Shown here one piece after another: positions 30,317 through 42,524 of a stretch of DNA of 64,000 nt. Each line of letters begins with the position of its first letter. Within the stretch, counting starts at the first letter, position 1. This DNA is from Acetobacterium sp. (GTDB lineage: Bacteria; Bacillota; Clostridia; Eubacteriales; Eubacteriaceae). The notes beneath the pieces were generated by a model that had not been told where the DNA came from, ran no database searches, and saw nothing but the letters and a program-made list of their open reading frames with translations. Location: the NCBI GenBank assembly GCA_028692885.1, contig JAQUWM010000005.1:1-64000 (forward strand), in the 5' to 3' direction. The translations under genes were made by a program, and so were the position numbers.

Positions 30317-30430
30317 TTATCTTAATCTCCGCTTGATTTCACGATTGATCCCGGCAGTATGTTTAGAAAACAAAGCTTTTCCGATAAAATCATCGCTCTT
30401 ATAGGATATCCAAATCGACCAATCTTTAAG
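30317..30430 (-). pseudogene. 3' remnant of a J-like protein gene paralogous to 60870-62114
   Basis: Minus-strand frame downstream of and overlapping the clpB stop reads ...[38 protein letters not shown]; last 57 nt 45/57 identical to the 3' end of the 60870 CDS (LFAKHTAGLNREAKRRLR*). No start codon or J domain present. Confidence 0.75.
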
Positions 30431-33029
30431 CCATATAAAAATCCCCGTTGGGATCAACATCGATGGTGATGGTCTGCCCTTCGTGGACATTACCTTTAAT
30501 GATCTCTTTGCCGACCATGGTTTCGATGTGTTTTTGCAGATATCGTTTCAGCGGTCGAGCTCCATAGGCCGGGTCAAAGCCCATTTCGATGACGGCATCG
30601 ATGGCTTGCTGTGTCAAGGTAACAGTGATACGGCGTTCTTCCAGCCGTTTTTGCAAATCTTTTAAGAGCAGGGTCACAATTTTGCCAATGGCTTCTTTAT
30701 TGAGTGGTTTGTACAAGACAATTTCATCAATTCGGTTTAAAAATTCCGGTCGGAAATAGCTCTTCAACAGTTCCATCACGGCGGCTTCGGTTTTTTCGGT
30801 AATTTCCCCATCAGCATTGATCCCTTCCAGCAGATATTCTGATCCGATGTTGGAGGTCATGATGATAATGGTATTTTTAAAATCGACAGTTCGTCCCTGA
30901 GAGTCGGTAATGCGACCATCATCGAGAATCTGCAACAGAATATTGAACACATCCTTATGGGCTTTTTCAATTTCATCCAGTAAGATGACTGAATATGGTT
31001 TACGACGGACGGCTTCGGTCAGCTGTCCCCCTTCTTCATAGCCAACATATCCCGGCGGTGCGCCAATTAAGCGGGAGACTGAGAATTTTTCCATGTATTC
31101 ACTCATATCGATGCGGATCATGTTTTCTTCGCTATCGAAGAGGGTGGCCGCTACGGCCTTGGCCAGCTCGGTTTTACCAACCCCGGTGGGGCCTAAGAAC
31201 AGGAAGCTGCCAATCGGGCTGTTGGGATTTTTAATCCCAGCCCGGGACCGGATGATCGCATCAACAACTTTGAGAATCGGCTCTTCCTGACCGATCACGC
31301 GTTGTTTCAGGGTGTCTTCCAGAGCCAGCAGTTTTTCCCGCTCACCGGATACCAGCTTACTCAAAGGGATGTTGGTCCAGTCAGAAATAATCTCGGCAAT
31401 TTCTTCTTCGGTGACCTTTTCCCGCTTGAGACTATCTTCATCGCCTTTTTCATCAGCTTTTCGTTTGATCGCTTCGATTTTGGCGGTTTTCTCAGGAATT
31501 AACCCATACTCCAACTCTGAGGCCTTACGATAATCACCTTCCCGAATCGCTTTTTCCCGTTCATAAGTGAGCTGATTCAGTTCTTCCTGAAGGGATTTTA
31601 GGGTATCGGCGGACTGCTTTTCGTTTTCCCATTGCATACTCATGGTATTAAAGCGCTCTTTATATTCAGCCAATTCTTTTTGGAGTCGTTCCAGCCGTTC
31701 TTTGCTGAGGGTGTCCTTTTCTTTTTTCAGGGCGACTTCTTCAATTTCCAGCTGCATCATTTTGCGCCGTACCTCGTCCATTTCCTCGGGCATGGAGTCC
31801 ATTTCGGTACGGATCTTGGCACAGGCTTCGTCAATCAGGTCGATCGCCTTATCCGGTAGAAATCGGTCTGAAATATAACGATTGGAGAGGGTAGCGGCGG
31901 CCACCAGAGCGGTATCGAGAATCTGTACCCCGTGATAGCGTTCATAGGTGTCCTTTAAGCCACGCAGAATCGAGATCGTATCTTCTACCGATGGTTCATC
32001 CACCAGTACTGGCTGGAAACGCCGTTCCAGCGCCGGGTCTTTTTCAATATACTGACGGTATTCGTCCAGGGTGGTGGCACCGATACAATGGAGCTCGCCC
32101 CGGGCCAGCATCGGTTTTAACATATTGCCGGCATCCATGGCGCCTTCAGTTTTTCCAGCACCAACGATGTTGTGGAGCTCATCAATAAACAACACGATTT
32201 CGCCGTTGCTGTCGACAACCTCTTTTAACACCGCTTTTAGTCGCTCTTCAAACTCGCCCCGATATTTGGCGCCGGCCACCAGAGCACCCAGATCTAAAGC
32301 AATGATCCGTTTATCTTTTAGCCCTTCTGGCACATCACCGGCCACAATTCGCATCGCCAGCCCTTCGACGATGGCGGTTTTACCAACCCCCGGTTCACCA
32401 ATCAGAACCGGATTGTTTTTTGTTTTACGGCTTAAGATCCGGATTGCATGACGGATTTCGGCATCCCGACCAATGACCGGGTCCAGTTTATTGTCAATCG
32501 CATCCTGCACGAGATCGTGACCATATTGGCTAAGCGCCTCATAGGTGACCTCAGGATGGTCGTTAACTACCCGCTGTCCGCCCCGGACTTCCTTTAAGAC
32601 ATTTTCCACGTCTTTTTTGGGAATGCCATAGCGTTCCAAAATCTCCACTGATTTAGACTTTTTACCCAGGCTGTAAAGCGCCAGTAAGATACATTCCACT
32701 GAGATATACTGATCATCGAGTTTTTTTGCTTCTTTATAAGATTCGTTCAAAACCTTATCAGTGTCCGCACTGACATAAACCTTGCCCTGCTCTCGGCCGG
32801 GTCCGGAGACACTGGGCAGCCGTCCGATTTCCCGGCGCAGTTCTTCGGCAATGGTGTGGGAGTTCTTGCCCAAGCGGTCAAAGATCCGCCCAACCACCCC
32901 ATTTTCCTGGGTAATCAGGCCCATCAGCAGATGTTCCGGCGCGATTTCCATGTGGTTATACTCTCCGGCGATCAATTCTGCTGTTTTGATTGCTTCCAAT
33001 GATTTTTGGGTAAATAAATTCATATCCAT
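30426..33029 (-). CDS. clpB: ATP-dependent chaperone ClpB
   Basis: ORF 867 aa; [44 protein letters not shown], middle coiled-coil. Confidence 0.97.
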   Translation of the reverse strand: MDMNLFTQKSLEAIKTAELIAGEYNHMEIAPEHLLMGLITQENGVVGRIFDRLGKNSHTIAEELRREIGRLPSVSGPGREQGKVYVSADTDKVLNESYKEAKKLDDQYISVECILLALYSLGKKSKSVEILERYGIPKKDVENVLKEVRGGQRVVNDHPEVTYEALSQYGHDLVQDAIDNKLDPVIGRDAEIRHAIRILSRKTKNNPVLIGEPGVGKTAIVEGLAMRIVAGDVPEGLKDKRIIALDLGALVAGAKYRGEFEERLKAVLKEVVDSNGEIVLFIDELHNIVGAGKTEGAMDAGNMLKPMLARGELHCIGATTLDEYRQYIEKDPALERRFQPVLVDEPSVEDTISILRGLKDTYERYHGVQILDTALVAAATLSNRYISDRFLPDKAIDLIDEACAKIRTEMDSMPEEMDEVRRKMMQLEIEEVALKKEKDTLSKERLERLQKELAEYKERFNTMSMQWENEKQSADTLKSLQEELNQLTYEREKAIREGDYRKASELEYGLIPEKTAKIEAIKRKADEKGDEDSLKREKVTEEEIAEIISDWTNIPLSKLVSGEREKLLALEDTLKQRVIGQEEPILKVVDAIIRSRAGIKNPNSPIGSFLFLGPTGVGKTELAKAVAATLFDSEENMIRIDMSEYMEKFSVSRLIGAPPGYVGYEEGGQLTEAVRRKPYSVILLDEIEKAHKDVFNILLQILDDGRITDSQGRTVDFKNTIIIMTSNIGSEYLLEGINADGEITEKTEAAVMELLKSYFRPEFLNRIDEIVLYKPLNKEAIGKIVTLLLKDLQKRLEERRITVTLTQQAIDAVIEMGFDPAYGARPLKRYLQKHIETMVGKEIIKGNVHEGQTITIDVDPNGDFYMA

Positions 33030-33151
33030 AATTGCACCTCTTTATTTTAAAATTTCTTTACTATTCCGATTGTTACTAACACATATGTTAAAGTGAACGC
33101 CAGTACCATACCCCATAAAGGCACGGTTCTTTGTGTCCTCTTGTGTTTACT

Positions 33152-33805
33152 CTAATCATGGTTTCTTTTTTTATAATCCTCCCAATAGATGGTTTCCAGA
33201 ACGTTAAGTAGATCATTTGCCTCAGCTTCATCGACCTTAGAAAAATAAACATTCATCGCCCGGTCGATCATTTTTAAATACCGGGTCAGGTTGTCGGTGA
33301 CGGTTTCAATATCCTGGGTCAGCTCGCCCTCATCTTCAAAGGCTCGGACAAACTTATGGTTGGTTAAGTTTTCTGCCAAATCTCGATGATCAGCTCGCTG
33401 TTCTTTTTCAATGCCAGCAATCAGCTTGAAAAATTCATCAAAATGATCATTCAAATTTTCAGACTTCGTCCGGGAGCTGATTTTAAGCACCGCATATTTC
33501 CCCTGCTTACTGCTGATAAATTCATAACTATACCGCACCTTGGGGCGGTACTTATATTTCAGGCTCTTACCGAATTGAATGCTGGAATTTTTATTGATCT
33601 GGCTGACTGATAGAGTATCACTGAAATTTACATCCAACTGTTCCAGAATTTTTTGGATTTTCTGCTCCGGTGTCACTAGCCCGATCTTTTCAGCCAGGAT
33701 ATCATTGATCAGTTGGGAGCGGTTAGTATTATTTTCATAGGCAATCTGGTCTATTTTCTCAACTATTTCATCAAATAGCATTAAACTGTATACACTCTTT
33801 ATCAT
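33152..33805 (-). CDS. ribbon-helix-helix N-terminal domain protein of unknown function
   Basis: Start corrected to MIKSVYSLMLFDEIVEKIDQIAYENNTNRSQLINDILAEKIGL, preceded by AAAAGGAGTGATGAA. Confidence 0.7.
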   Translation of the reverse strand: MIKSVYSLMLFDEIVEKIDQIAYENNTNRSQLINDILAEKIGLVTPEQKIQKILEQLDVNFSDTLSVSQINKNSSIQFGKSLKYKYRPKVRYSYEFISSKQGKYAVLKISSRTKSENLNDHFDEFFKLIAGIEKEQRADHRDLAENLTNHKFVRAFEDEGELTQDIETVTDNLTRYLKMIDRAMNVYFSKVDEAEANDLLNVLETIYWEDYKKRNHD

Positions 33806-34052
33806 TTCATCACTCCTTTTGTTTAAATTATAGTTATACAACATTAAATAGTCAATCATTTTATGTATAATTAATTACATTTTTATGATAATCTCAGTTT
33901 TACTTAAGTTTCTGTTAATTACTGCATCGCCAAATCAAACAGGACGACGGTTCTTACTTATACGGTTGGCACAAGAATAACTGTTTCTTGTGTTTACTCT
34001 ATTGCATACCCAAATTTTGTTCGCGTAACCTCAGCTATAACGACAAATAAAG

Positions 34053-34080
34053 ACCTGAATGCAGTACTGCATTCAGGTCC
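34053..34080 (-). terminator. intrinsic terminator downstream of hppA
   Basis: Perfect palindrome GACCTGAATGCAGTACTGCATTCAGGTC followed on minus strand by TTTATTTG. Confidence 0.75.
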
Positions 34081-34123
34081 AGGTTGTTATGTTACTATTA
34101 AACTCAAATAGTAGAAGCTATGA

Positions 34124-36100
34124 TTAAATTAAAAACAGTGGTGCAAATACCAATGATACAATGGTCATCAGTTTAATTAAGATATTGATCGAAGGTCCGG
34201 AAGTATCCTTAAATGGATCCCCAACAGTATCACCAACAACGGCTGCTTTATGAGCATCACTGCCTTTTCCGCCGTGAGCGCCGCCTTCAATAAATTTCTT
34301 GGCATTATCCCAGGCACCACCGGCATTAGCCATAAAGATGGCCATTAATACCCCGGTAACCAGAGCGCCAGCTAATAATCCCCCTAAGGCATCGGCTCCA
34401 AGGATCAGACCCATAGCTAAAGGAGCCGCTACTGCCATTAAACCAGGTACGATCATTTGTTTTAATGCCGCAGCGGTAGAAATATCTACACATTTAGCAT
34501 AATCCGGTTTTTCAGTACCAGCCATAATGCCCGGGAATTCGCGGAACTGACGACGCACTTCTTCAATCATTTCATTGGCGGCTGAACCAACTGCTTCCAT
34601 GGTTAAAGCCGAGAACAAAAATGGCAACATCCCACCGATAAATAAACCGATGATAACATTAGGATTTAAAATATCAATACTGGCTAAATCAACTGCTTGA
34701 GCATAAGAAGCAAACAAGGCTAAAGCCGTTAAAGCCGCTGAACCAATGGCAAAACCTTTACCAATAGCGGCGGTGGTATTACCAACTGCATCGAGCTTGT
34801 CGGTAATTTGACGAACTTCCTTAGGCATTTCCGCCATTTCAGCAATCCCGCCGGCATTATCAGCAATCGGACCGTAAGCATCGACGGCAATGGTCATCCC
34901 ACAGGTGGACAGCATCCCTACCGCTGCCAAGGCAATCCCGAACAGTCCGAACGCAGCATAGGCGACAAAAATTGCCACTGCCATCGCTAAGATCGGGAAC
35001 ATAGTCGATTTCATCCCGACTGCCAAACCACTGATAATGGTGGTCGCGGCACCGGTTTCAGATTGCTGCGCAATGTGTTGGACCGGTTTATAATGTTCTG
35101 AGGTGTAATACTCGGTTAATTTACCAATAATAATACCAACCGCTAAGCCGGCAACAATCGCAATAAAAGCTGCTGATCCGCCAGTAAAATAGTCAGATAA
35201 GAAGTAAGCCGCAATGACCATCAGAATACCACTGACATAAGTACCCATATCCAGTGCCCGTTGCGGGTTTCCGCCTTCTTTACCACGGACAAAGAAAGTA
35301 CCGATGATGGAGGCAAAAATACCAACTGCTGCTAAAAGCATCGGGAACAGAACGCCATTAAAACCTTCAAGTGCCAATGCCCCCAGGGTAATCGCAGAAA
35401 TAATCGATCCCACATAAGATTCAAATAAATCTGAACCCATTCCGGCAACGTCACCAACATTATCACCAACGTTATCAGCAATAACCGCTGGATTACGAGG
35501 ATCATCTTCAGGAATACCGGCTTCAACCTTACCAACCAGGTCAGCGCCAACATCAGCTGCTTTAGTATAAATACCACCACCAACACGACCAAACAGAGCG
35601 ATTGAAGAAGCACCCAGACCAAAACCGGTGACAACGGTAACATCACCAAAGATTAAGTACAGGGCACTGACTCCCAGTAAACCCAGGCCAACCACACACA
35701 TACCCATCACGGCACCGCCGGAAAAAGCCACTGAAAGGGCTTTGTTCATCCCGCTGGTTTTGGCCGCATTAGCTGTTCTAACGTTGGCTTTGGTGGCAAC
35801 CTGCATCCCAAAGAATCCCGCCAGGATTGAAAAGACAGCCCCAACCAGAAAACAAATTGCGGTCATAATACCGAGGCCCGGTGTTACCGTCAAAATAACA
35901 AATAAGACCACTACAAAAATCGCGATCATTTTATATTCACGCTTTAAGAATGCCATGGCACCTTCGTGGATATATCCCGCGATCTCTTTCATTCTGTCTG
36001 TACCGGCGTCAACGGCTGTTACGCGTTTTGCAAAAATAAGCGCAAAAACCAACGCCACGACTCCAATGGCTGGAGCCAGAAACAATAATTCCATTTTCAA
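34124..36100 (-). CDS. hppA: membrane-bound ion-pumping pyrophosphatase, K+-dependent type
   Basis: ORF 658 aa; [73 protein letters not shown]. Confidence 0.96.
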   Translation of the reverse strand: MKMELLFLAPAIGVVALVFALIFAKRVTAVDAGTDRMKEIAGYIHEGAMAFLKREYKMIAIFVVVLFVILTVTPGLGIMTAICFLVGAVFSILAGFFGMQVATKANVRTANAAKTSGMNKALSVAFSGGAVMGMCVVGLGLLGVSALYLIFGDVTVVTGFGLGASSIALFGRVGGGIYTKAADVGADLVGKVEAGIPEDDPRNPAVIADNVGDNVGDVAGMGSDLFESYVGSIISAITLGALALEGFNGVLFPMLLAAVGIFASIIGTFFVRGKEGGNPQRALDMGTYVSGILMVIAAYFLSDYFTGGSAAFIAIVAGLAVGIIIGKLTEYYTSEHYKPVQHIAQQSETGAATTIISGLAVGMKSTMFPILAMAVAIFVAYAAFGLFGIALAAVGMLSTCGMTIAVDAYGPIADNAGGIAEMAEMPKEVRQITDKLDAVGNTTAAIGKGFAIGSAALTALALFASYAQAVDLASIDILNPNVIIGLFIGGMLPFLFSALTMEAVGSAANEMIEEVRRQFREFPGIMAGTEKPDYAKCVDISTAAALKQMIVPGLMAVAAPLAMGLILGADALGGLLAGALVTGVLMAIFMANAGGAWDNAKKFIEGGAHGGKGSDAHKAAVVGDTVGDPFKDTSGPSINILIKLMTIVSLVFAPLFLI

Positions 36101-36142
36101 TTTCCCCCTATAAGTTTTTGCATCCCTAAAATCAGATGCCTG

Positions 36143-36382
36143 CTATGATACGATTGAATAAACGAATGCCGACAACATGAATAAAATGCCTGAGATTTTC
36201 GTTGCTCGTTCTAAAACACCTTCAAATCCCTTGGCTTTTTTCTTCCCAAATAAGGTCTCAGCACCACCTGCGATGGCTCCGGACATCCCTGCTGTTTTTC
36301 CGGGCGACAAAAGTATCGCGGCAATCAGAACAAGGCTGGAAATTATTAAAACGACCAGTAAAGCTTCTTTCATTAGTATCAC
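36143..36382 (-). CDS. secG: preprotein translocase subunit SecG
   Basis: ORF 79 aa; two TMs, LSPGKTAGMSGAIAGGAETLFGKKKAKGFEGVLERATKI. Confidence 0.92.
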   Translation of the reverse strand: MILMKEALLVVLIISSLVLIAAILLSPGKTAGMSGAIAGGAETLFGKKKAKGFEGVLERATKISGILFMLSAFVYSIVS

Positions 36383-36497
36383 CTCCGTAAATAATCGTGC
36401 ACGTTATAATATCATAACCAAAAAACATTTTCAATCATTAAAAAGTCTCAATTGGGACTTTTGCAATGTAAACGGTCACAGCTTTCAGATTTTTACT

Positions 36498-38033
36498 TTA
36501 TTTTCCCTTAATCAGCGTTTCACCGGTCATTTCCGGCGGTTTGGGCAATCCCATCAGATCCAGCAAGGTCGGTGCCACGTCAGCCAGACGCCCATCATTT
36601 CTGAGGACAACATCGCCAGCTCCCAGCAGAATACACTTAACCTGATTGGAGGTATGGGCAGTAAAAGGCATGTGGCTTTCGTAATCGATCATTTTCTCGG
36701 CATTGCCATGATCAGCCGTTAGAATCACCTTGCCGCCTTTTGCCAAAATCGCGGCAATTACTTTTCTGGCACACTCATCGACCACTTCGACTGCTTTTTC
36801 GGCTGCTTCGAAAATACCAGTGTGTCCGACCATATCGGCATTGGCAAAATTGAGAATCATCAGCTGATATTTTTCGCTTTCAATTGCTGCCACAGCTTTA
36901 TCAGCCACCTCGTAGGCGCTCATCTCGGGCTGCAGATCATAGGTTGCCACATGGGGGGAAGGTATCAAAATCCGATCTTCCCGGGGATACTGTTTTTCCA
37001 GTCCACCATTGAAGAAATAGGTTACATGGGCATATTTTTCAGTTTCGGCAATACGCAACTGGGGAATCGCCAGGTTGCTAAGATATTCACCCAGGGTATT
37101 AATAATGGTTACTGGCTGATAGGCAACCGATACCGTTTCGAAAGATTTATCATATTGGGTCATCGTGACAAAATTCAGACTCAGAAAGCCGGTTTTGCGA
37201 ATGAATAAATTGAAATCCGGATCGATAAATGCCCGGGTTAATTCGCGCGCCCGGTCGGGTCTGAAATTAAAGAAGATAATCGTATCATCGGATTTAATGG
37301 TGCTATCTTCAACCGTATCGATGATCGTTGGCAATACAAATTCATCGGTAATTTTAGCCGCATAGGTTTCTAACATGATATCCAACGCCGTGGCGGCATG
37401 ATTACCGGCTCCGACGGTCATGGCATCATAGGCTCTTTCGACCCGATCCCAGCGGTTGTCCCGATCCATCGCGTAATAACGACCCATGATCGTGGCTATT
37501 TCGCCCACGCCTAATTGTGCCATTTTAGCTTCCAGGGCTTTGATATGGACAAGCCCGCTGTTCGGAGCGGTATCCCGACCATCCATCAGGCAATGGACAT
37601 AGACCCGTTTTAAGCCTTGTTTTTGAGCCAGCTTCAGTAATGCGTAAAGATGGTCTTCATGGCTGTGAACCCCACCATCGGACAACAAGCCGATCAGGTG
37701 CAAGGCGCTGTCCTTTTGTTTGGCAGCATTAATACCAGCAAGAAAGGCTTCGTTCGTAAAAAAGTCCCCGTCTTCGATCGATTTGGTAATCCGGGTCAGT
37801 TCCTGATAGACGATCCGACCGGCCCCCAGGTTTAAATGGCCGACCTCGGAATTACCCATCTGACCTTCAGGCAAGCCAACGCCAAGACCACTGGCCGTGA
37901 TCAGGGTATGCGGATAAACCTCGGAGATGGTATCAAGAAACGGCGTTTGGGCCTGTTCAACGGCATTGCCCTCGGTACATCTGGTAAAGCCATAGCCATC
38001 CAGAATAATCAGGGCGGTTAGATTATTATTCAT
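36498..38033 (-). CDS. gpmI: 2,3-bisphosphoglycerate-independent phosphoglycerate mutase
   Basis: LIILDGYGFTRCTEGNAVEQAQTPFLD, GQMGNSEVGHLNLGAGRIVYQ; start corrected to MNNNLTAL after AAAGGAGTG. Confidence 0.96.
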   Translation of the reverse strand: MNNNLTALIILDGYGFTRCTEGNAVEQAQTPFLDTISEVYPHTLITASGLGVGLPEGQMGNSEVGHLNLGAGRIVYQELTRITKSIEDGDFFTNEAFLAGINAAKQKDSALHLIGLLSDGGVHSHEDHLYALLKLAQKQGLKRVYVHCLMDGRDTAPNSGLVHIKALEAKMAQLGVGEIATIMGRYYAMDRDNRWDRVERAYDAMTVGAGNHAATALDIMLETYAAKITDEFVLPTIIDTVEDSTIKSDDTIIFFNFRPDRARELTRAFIDPDFNLFIRKTGFLSLNFVTMTQYDKSFETVSVAYQPVTIINTLGEYLSNLAIPQLRIAETEKYAHVTYFFNGGLEKQYPREDRILIPSPHVATYDLQPEMSAYEVADKAVAAIESEKYQLMILNFANADMVGHTGIFEAAEKAVEVVDECARKVIAAILAKGGKVILTADHGNAEKMIDYESHMPFTAHTSNQVKCILLGAGDVVLRNDGRLADVAPTLLDLMGLPKPPEMTGETLIKGK

Positions 38034-38075
38034 TTGATCACTCCTTTCGGTCACTATTTTAGGTTGTCGTGAGAA

Positions 38076-38117
38076 ACCGTACCGCAGCAGACAACATGAT
38101 GTAACAATTGTCGGTAC
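38076..38117 (-). repeat. 42-bp dispersed palindromic repeat, copy 2
   Basis: Plus ACCGTACCGCAGCAGACAACATGATGTAACAATTGTCGGTAC; reverse complement matches 4939-4980 at 39/42. Confidence 0.85.
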
Positions 38118-38152
38118 TCACATTTCTCTTTTTTCTTGAAATTAGAAAAGAA

Positions 38153-38893
38153 TTAAAACTTCGCAATCTCAGCGAATGTCGGTTTGAGCGAGGCTCCGCC
38201 AACCAGGGCGCCGTCGATGTTGTCCATCGCCATCAGGTCTTTAATGTTTTCTGGGTTAACTGAGCCGCCGTATTGAACCCGAACTTTTTGAGCTGCATCT
38301 TCGCCAAACATTTTTGCGATGGTTTGGCGTACCCAACCACAGGCTTCATTGGCTTCTTCTTTGCTGGCAGTTTTACCGGTGCCAATGGCCCAGATCGGTT
38401 CGTAGGCAACCACCACTTTAGTGATATCTTCAATGCCTTTGAGGCCGGCTTCGATCTGACCGACAACCTTGGCTTCGGCTTTTCCGCTTTCCCGTTCGGC
38501 CAGGGTTTCACCACAGCAAACGATCGGGGTAATCCCCAAAGTCAGCGCTTTAATGGCTTTTTTATTGACATTTTCGTCGGTTTCGTTAAAATATTCGCGT
38601 CTTTCCGAATGTCCAATCAAGACATAGCTTACGCCAATCACCTGCAGCATTTCCCCCGATATTTCGCCAGTAAAGGCGCCATTTTTTTCAAAGTGCATGT
38701 TTTGAGCACCGATCCCAACATCGAAACCTTTGGCCATTTCCACGGCTTTTTGCAGACCCAGATAGGTCGGACAAAAAACTACCTCAGCCACTGCTCCAGC
38801 CACCAACGGCAACAGCGTATTCATTAATTTTTCAGTTTCAAAGATGTCGTTGTTCATTTTCCAGTTTCCGGCAATAATTGGTTTTCGCATCAT
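38153..38893 (-). CDS. tpiA: triosephosphate isomerase
   Basis: IIAGNWKMNND, VVAYEPIWAIGTGKTAS, VQYGGSVNPENI. Confidence 0.97.
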   Translation of the reverse strand: MMRKPIIAGNWKMNNDIFETEKLMNTLLPLVAGAVAEVVFCPTYLGLQKAVEMAKGFDVGIGAQNMHFEKNGAFTGEISGEMLQVIGVSYVLIGHSERREYFNETDENVNKKAIKALTLGITPIVCCGETLAERESGKAEAKVVGQIEAGLKGIEDITKVVVAYEPIWAIGTGKTASKEEANEACGWVRQTIAKMFGEDAAQKVRVQYGGSVNPENIKDLMAMDNIDGALVGGASLKPTFAEIAKF

Positions 38894-38901
38894 CTGCTCC
38901 T

Positions 38902-40092
38902 TTATTTATCTTGTAAGATTTCGATCCCTGGTAGTTTTTTTCCTTCCAAAAATTCCAGTGTGGCGCCGCCGCCAGTGGAAATATGGCTCATCCCCTCTTC
39001 GTAGCCGAGAATTTTAACTGCTGCTGCCGAGTCACCGCCGCCGATGATGGTAACAGCATCGCAATCGTCCATAGCTTTTGCTACGGCTGCTGTTCCCTTC
39101 GCAAAGGCGGGCATTTCAAATACACCCATCGGGCCGTTCCAGATCACCGTTTTGGCACCCATAATTGCTTTTGTAAAGGTAGCTGCCGTTACTGGGCCAA
39201 TATCCAGTCCCATTGAATTGGCTGGGATCGCGTTGATATCGACCACCACAAATGGGGCATCGGCGGCAACGGCTTCAGCGGCCACCACATCCACGGGCAA
39301 CAGCAGTGTAACGCCTCTTTCTTTGGCTTTTTCGATCAGCTTTTTAGCCAGTTCCAGTTTTTCTGCTTCCAGCAGCGACTTTCCAATTTCGTAACCCTGA
39401 GCTTTCAGAAAGGTAAAGGCCATTCCACCACCAATAATCAGAGTATCGACCTTTTCCAGCAGATTACTGATCACACCAATCTTGTCCGAAACCTTGATTC
39501 CGCCAAGAATTGCCACAAAGGGGCGCTCCGGATTTTCCAGGGCTTTCCCCATAAAATCCAATTCTTTTTGAATCAAGAAGCCGGAAACACCCGGTAAAAA
39601 CTCAGCAATTCCCACGGTTGAGGCATGGGCACGGTGAGCCGTTCCAAAGGCATCATTGACAAAAACATCACCCAGATCAGCCAGTTCTTTGGCAAAACCT
39701 TGGTCGTTTTTCTCTTCTTCGCCCCGGAACCGGGTATTTTGGAGCAACAGCACCTCACCCGGTTTAAGTCCCGCCGCCGCTGCAACCGTCACCGATCCGG
39801 TAACCGCCCCGTCATCATTGAAGATTACTTCTCTTTTTAATAATTCGGACAGTCTTTGGGCAACCGGTGCCAGAGAATATTTGGGGTTGGGCTGATTTTT
39901 GGGTCGACCCATATGGGACATTAAAATCAATGAAGCCCCCTGCTCCAGAATATAATTAATCGTTGGCAAGGCGGCAGTGATCCGGGTTTCATCGGTAATA
40001 ACGCCATTTTCATCCAATGGCACATTAAAATCTGCCCGCATTAAAACTTTTTTTCCTTTTAAATCAATATCTGATACTGTTTTTTTACTCAT
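38902..40092 (-). CDS. pgk: phosphoglycerate kinase
   Basis: [40 protein letters not shown]. Confidence 0.97.
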   Translation of the reverse strand: MSKKTVSDIDLKGKKVLMRADFNVPLDENGVITDETRITAALPTINYILEQGASLILMSHMGRPKNQPNPKYSLAPVAQRLSELLKREVIFNDDGAVTGSVTVAAAAGLKPGEVLLLQNTRFRGEEEKNDQGFAKELADLGDVFVNDAFGTAHRAHASTVGIAEFLPGVSGFLIQKELDFMGKALENPERPFVAILGGIKVSDKIGVISNLLEKVDTLIIGGGMAFTFLKAQGYEIGKSLLEAEKLELAKKLIEKAKERGVTLLLPVDVVAAEAVAADAPFVVVDINAIPANSMGLDIGPVTAATFTKAIMGAKTVIWNGPMGVFEMPAFAKGTAAVAKAMDDCDAVTIIGGGDSAAAVKILGYEEGMSHISTGGGATLEFLEGKKLPGIEILQDK

Positions 40093-40216
40093 CCGCTTAT
40101 CCTTTCGGTTTTTAAATTCGCTTTATAAACAATTTCAGAAGCCTTGCAATATTTCGCAAAAGCTTCTGATATATTTTTTGATTTCGATAAATTATCTTTC
40201 TCGGGTATCGGGATAA

Positions 40217-42350
<2,134 letters not shown>

Positions 42351-42381
42351 AGAGTTACCCTTCTTTCGGAGTCATACTCAT

Positions 42382-42402
42382 TTTTGTCCCGCCGGGACAA
42401 AA
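42382..42402. promoter_or_regulatory. candidate CggR operator
   Basis: TTTTGTCCCG-C-CGGGACAAAA perfect 10-bp arms just downstream of the cggR -10 box. Confidence 0.65.
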
Positions 42403-42404
42403 GC

Positions 42405-42433
42405 ATTATACCCTATATTAAATTTAAAAACAA
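42405..42433 (-). promoter_or_regulatory. cggR-gap operon promoter
   Basis: Minus strand TTGTTT-17 bp-TATAAT. Confidence 0.65.
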
Positions 42434-42524
42434 GTTAAAAACAACTAAACACTAAAAGAAAATTGCAGTCCCAATTTTACCTGATCTGCCAATATTTTAC
42501 CGCCAATGATCAGTGTTTTTTTAC

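Noticed and set aside
32950-33150. CIRCE or CtsR heat-shock operator upstream of clpB
   Set aside because: No TTAGCACTC-N9-GAGTGCTAA or clear GGTCAAA repeats found by eye.
35628-36113. 161-aa plus-strand ORF
   Set aside because: Antisense to hppA; shadow of hydrophobic codons.
36177-36722. 181-aa plus-strand ORF spanning secG and gpmI antisense
   Set aside because: Antisense to two well supported genes; no independent coding evidence.
38273-38827. 184-aa plus-strand ORF
   Set aside because: Fully antisense to tpiA; shadow ORF.
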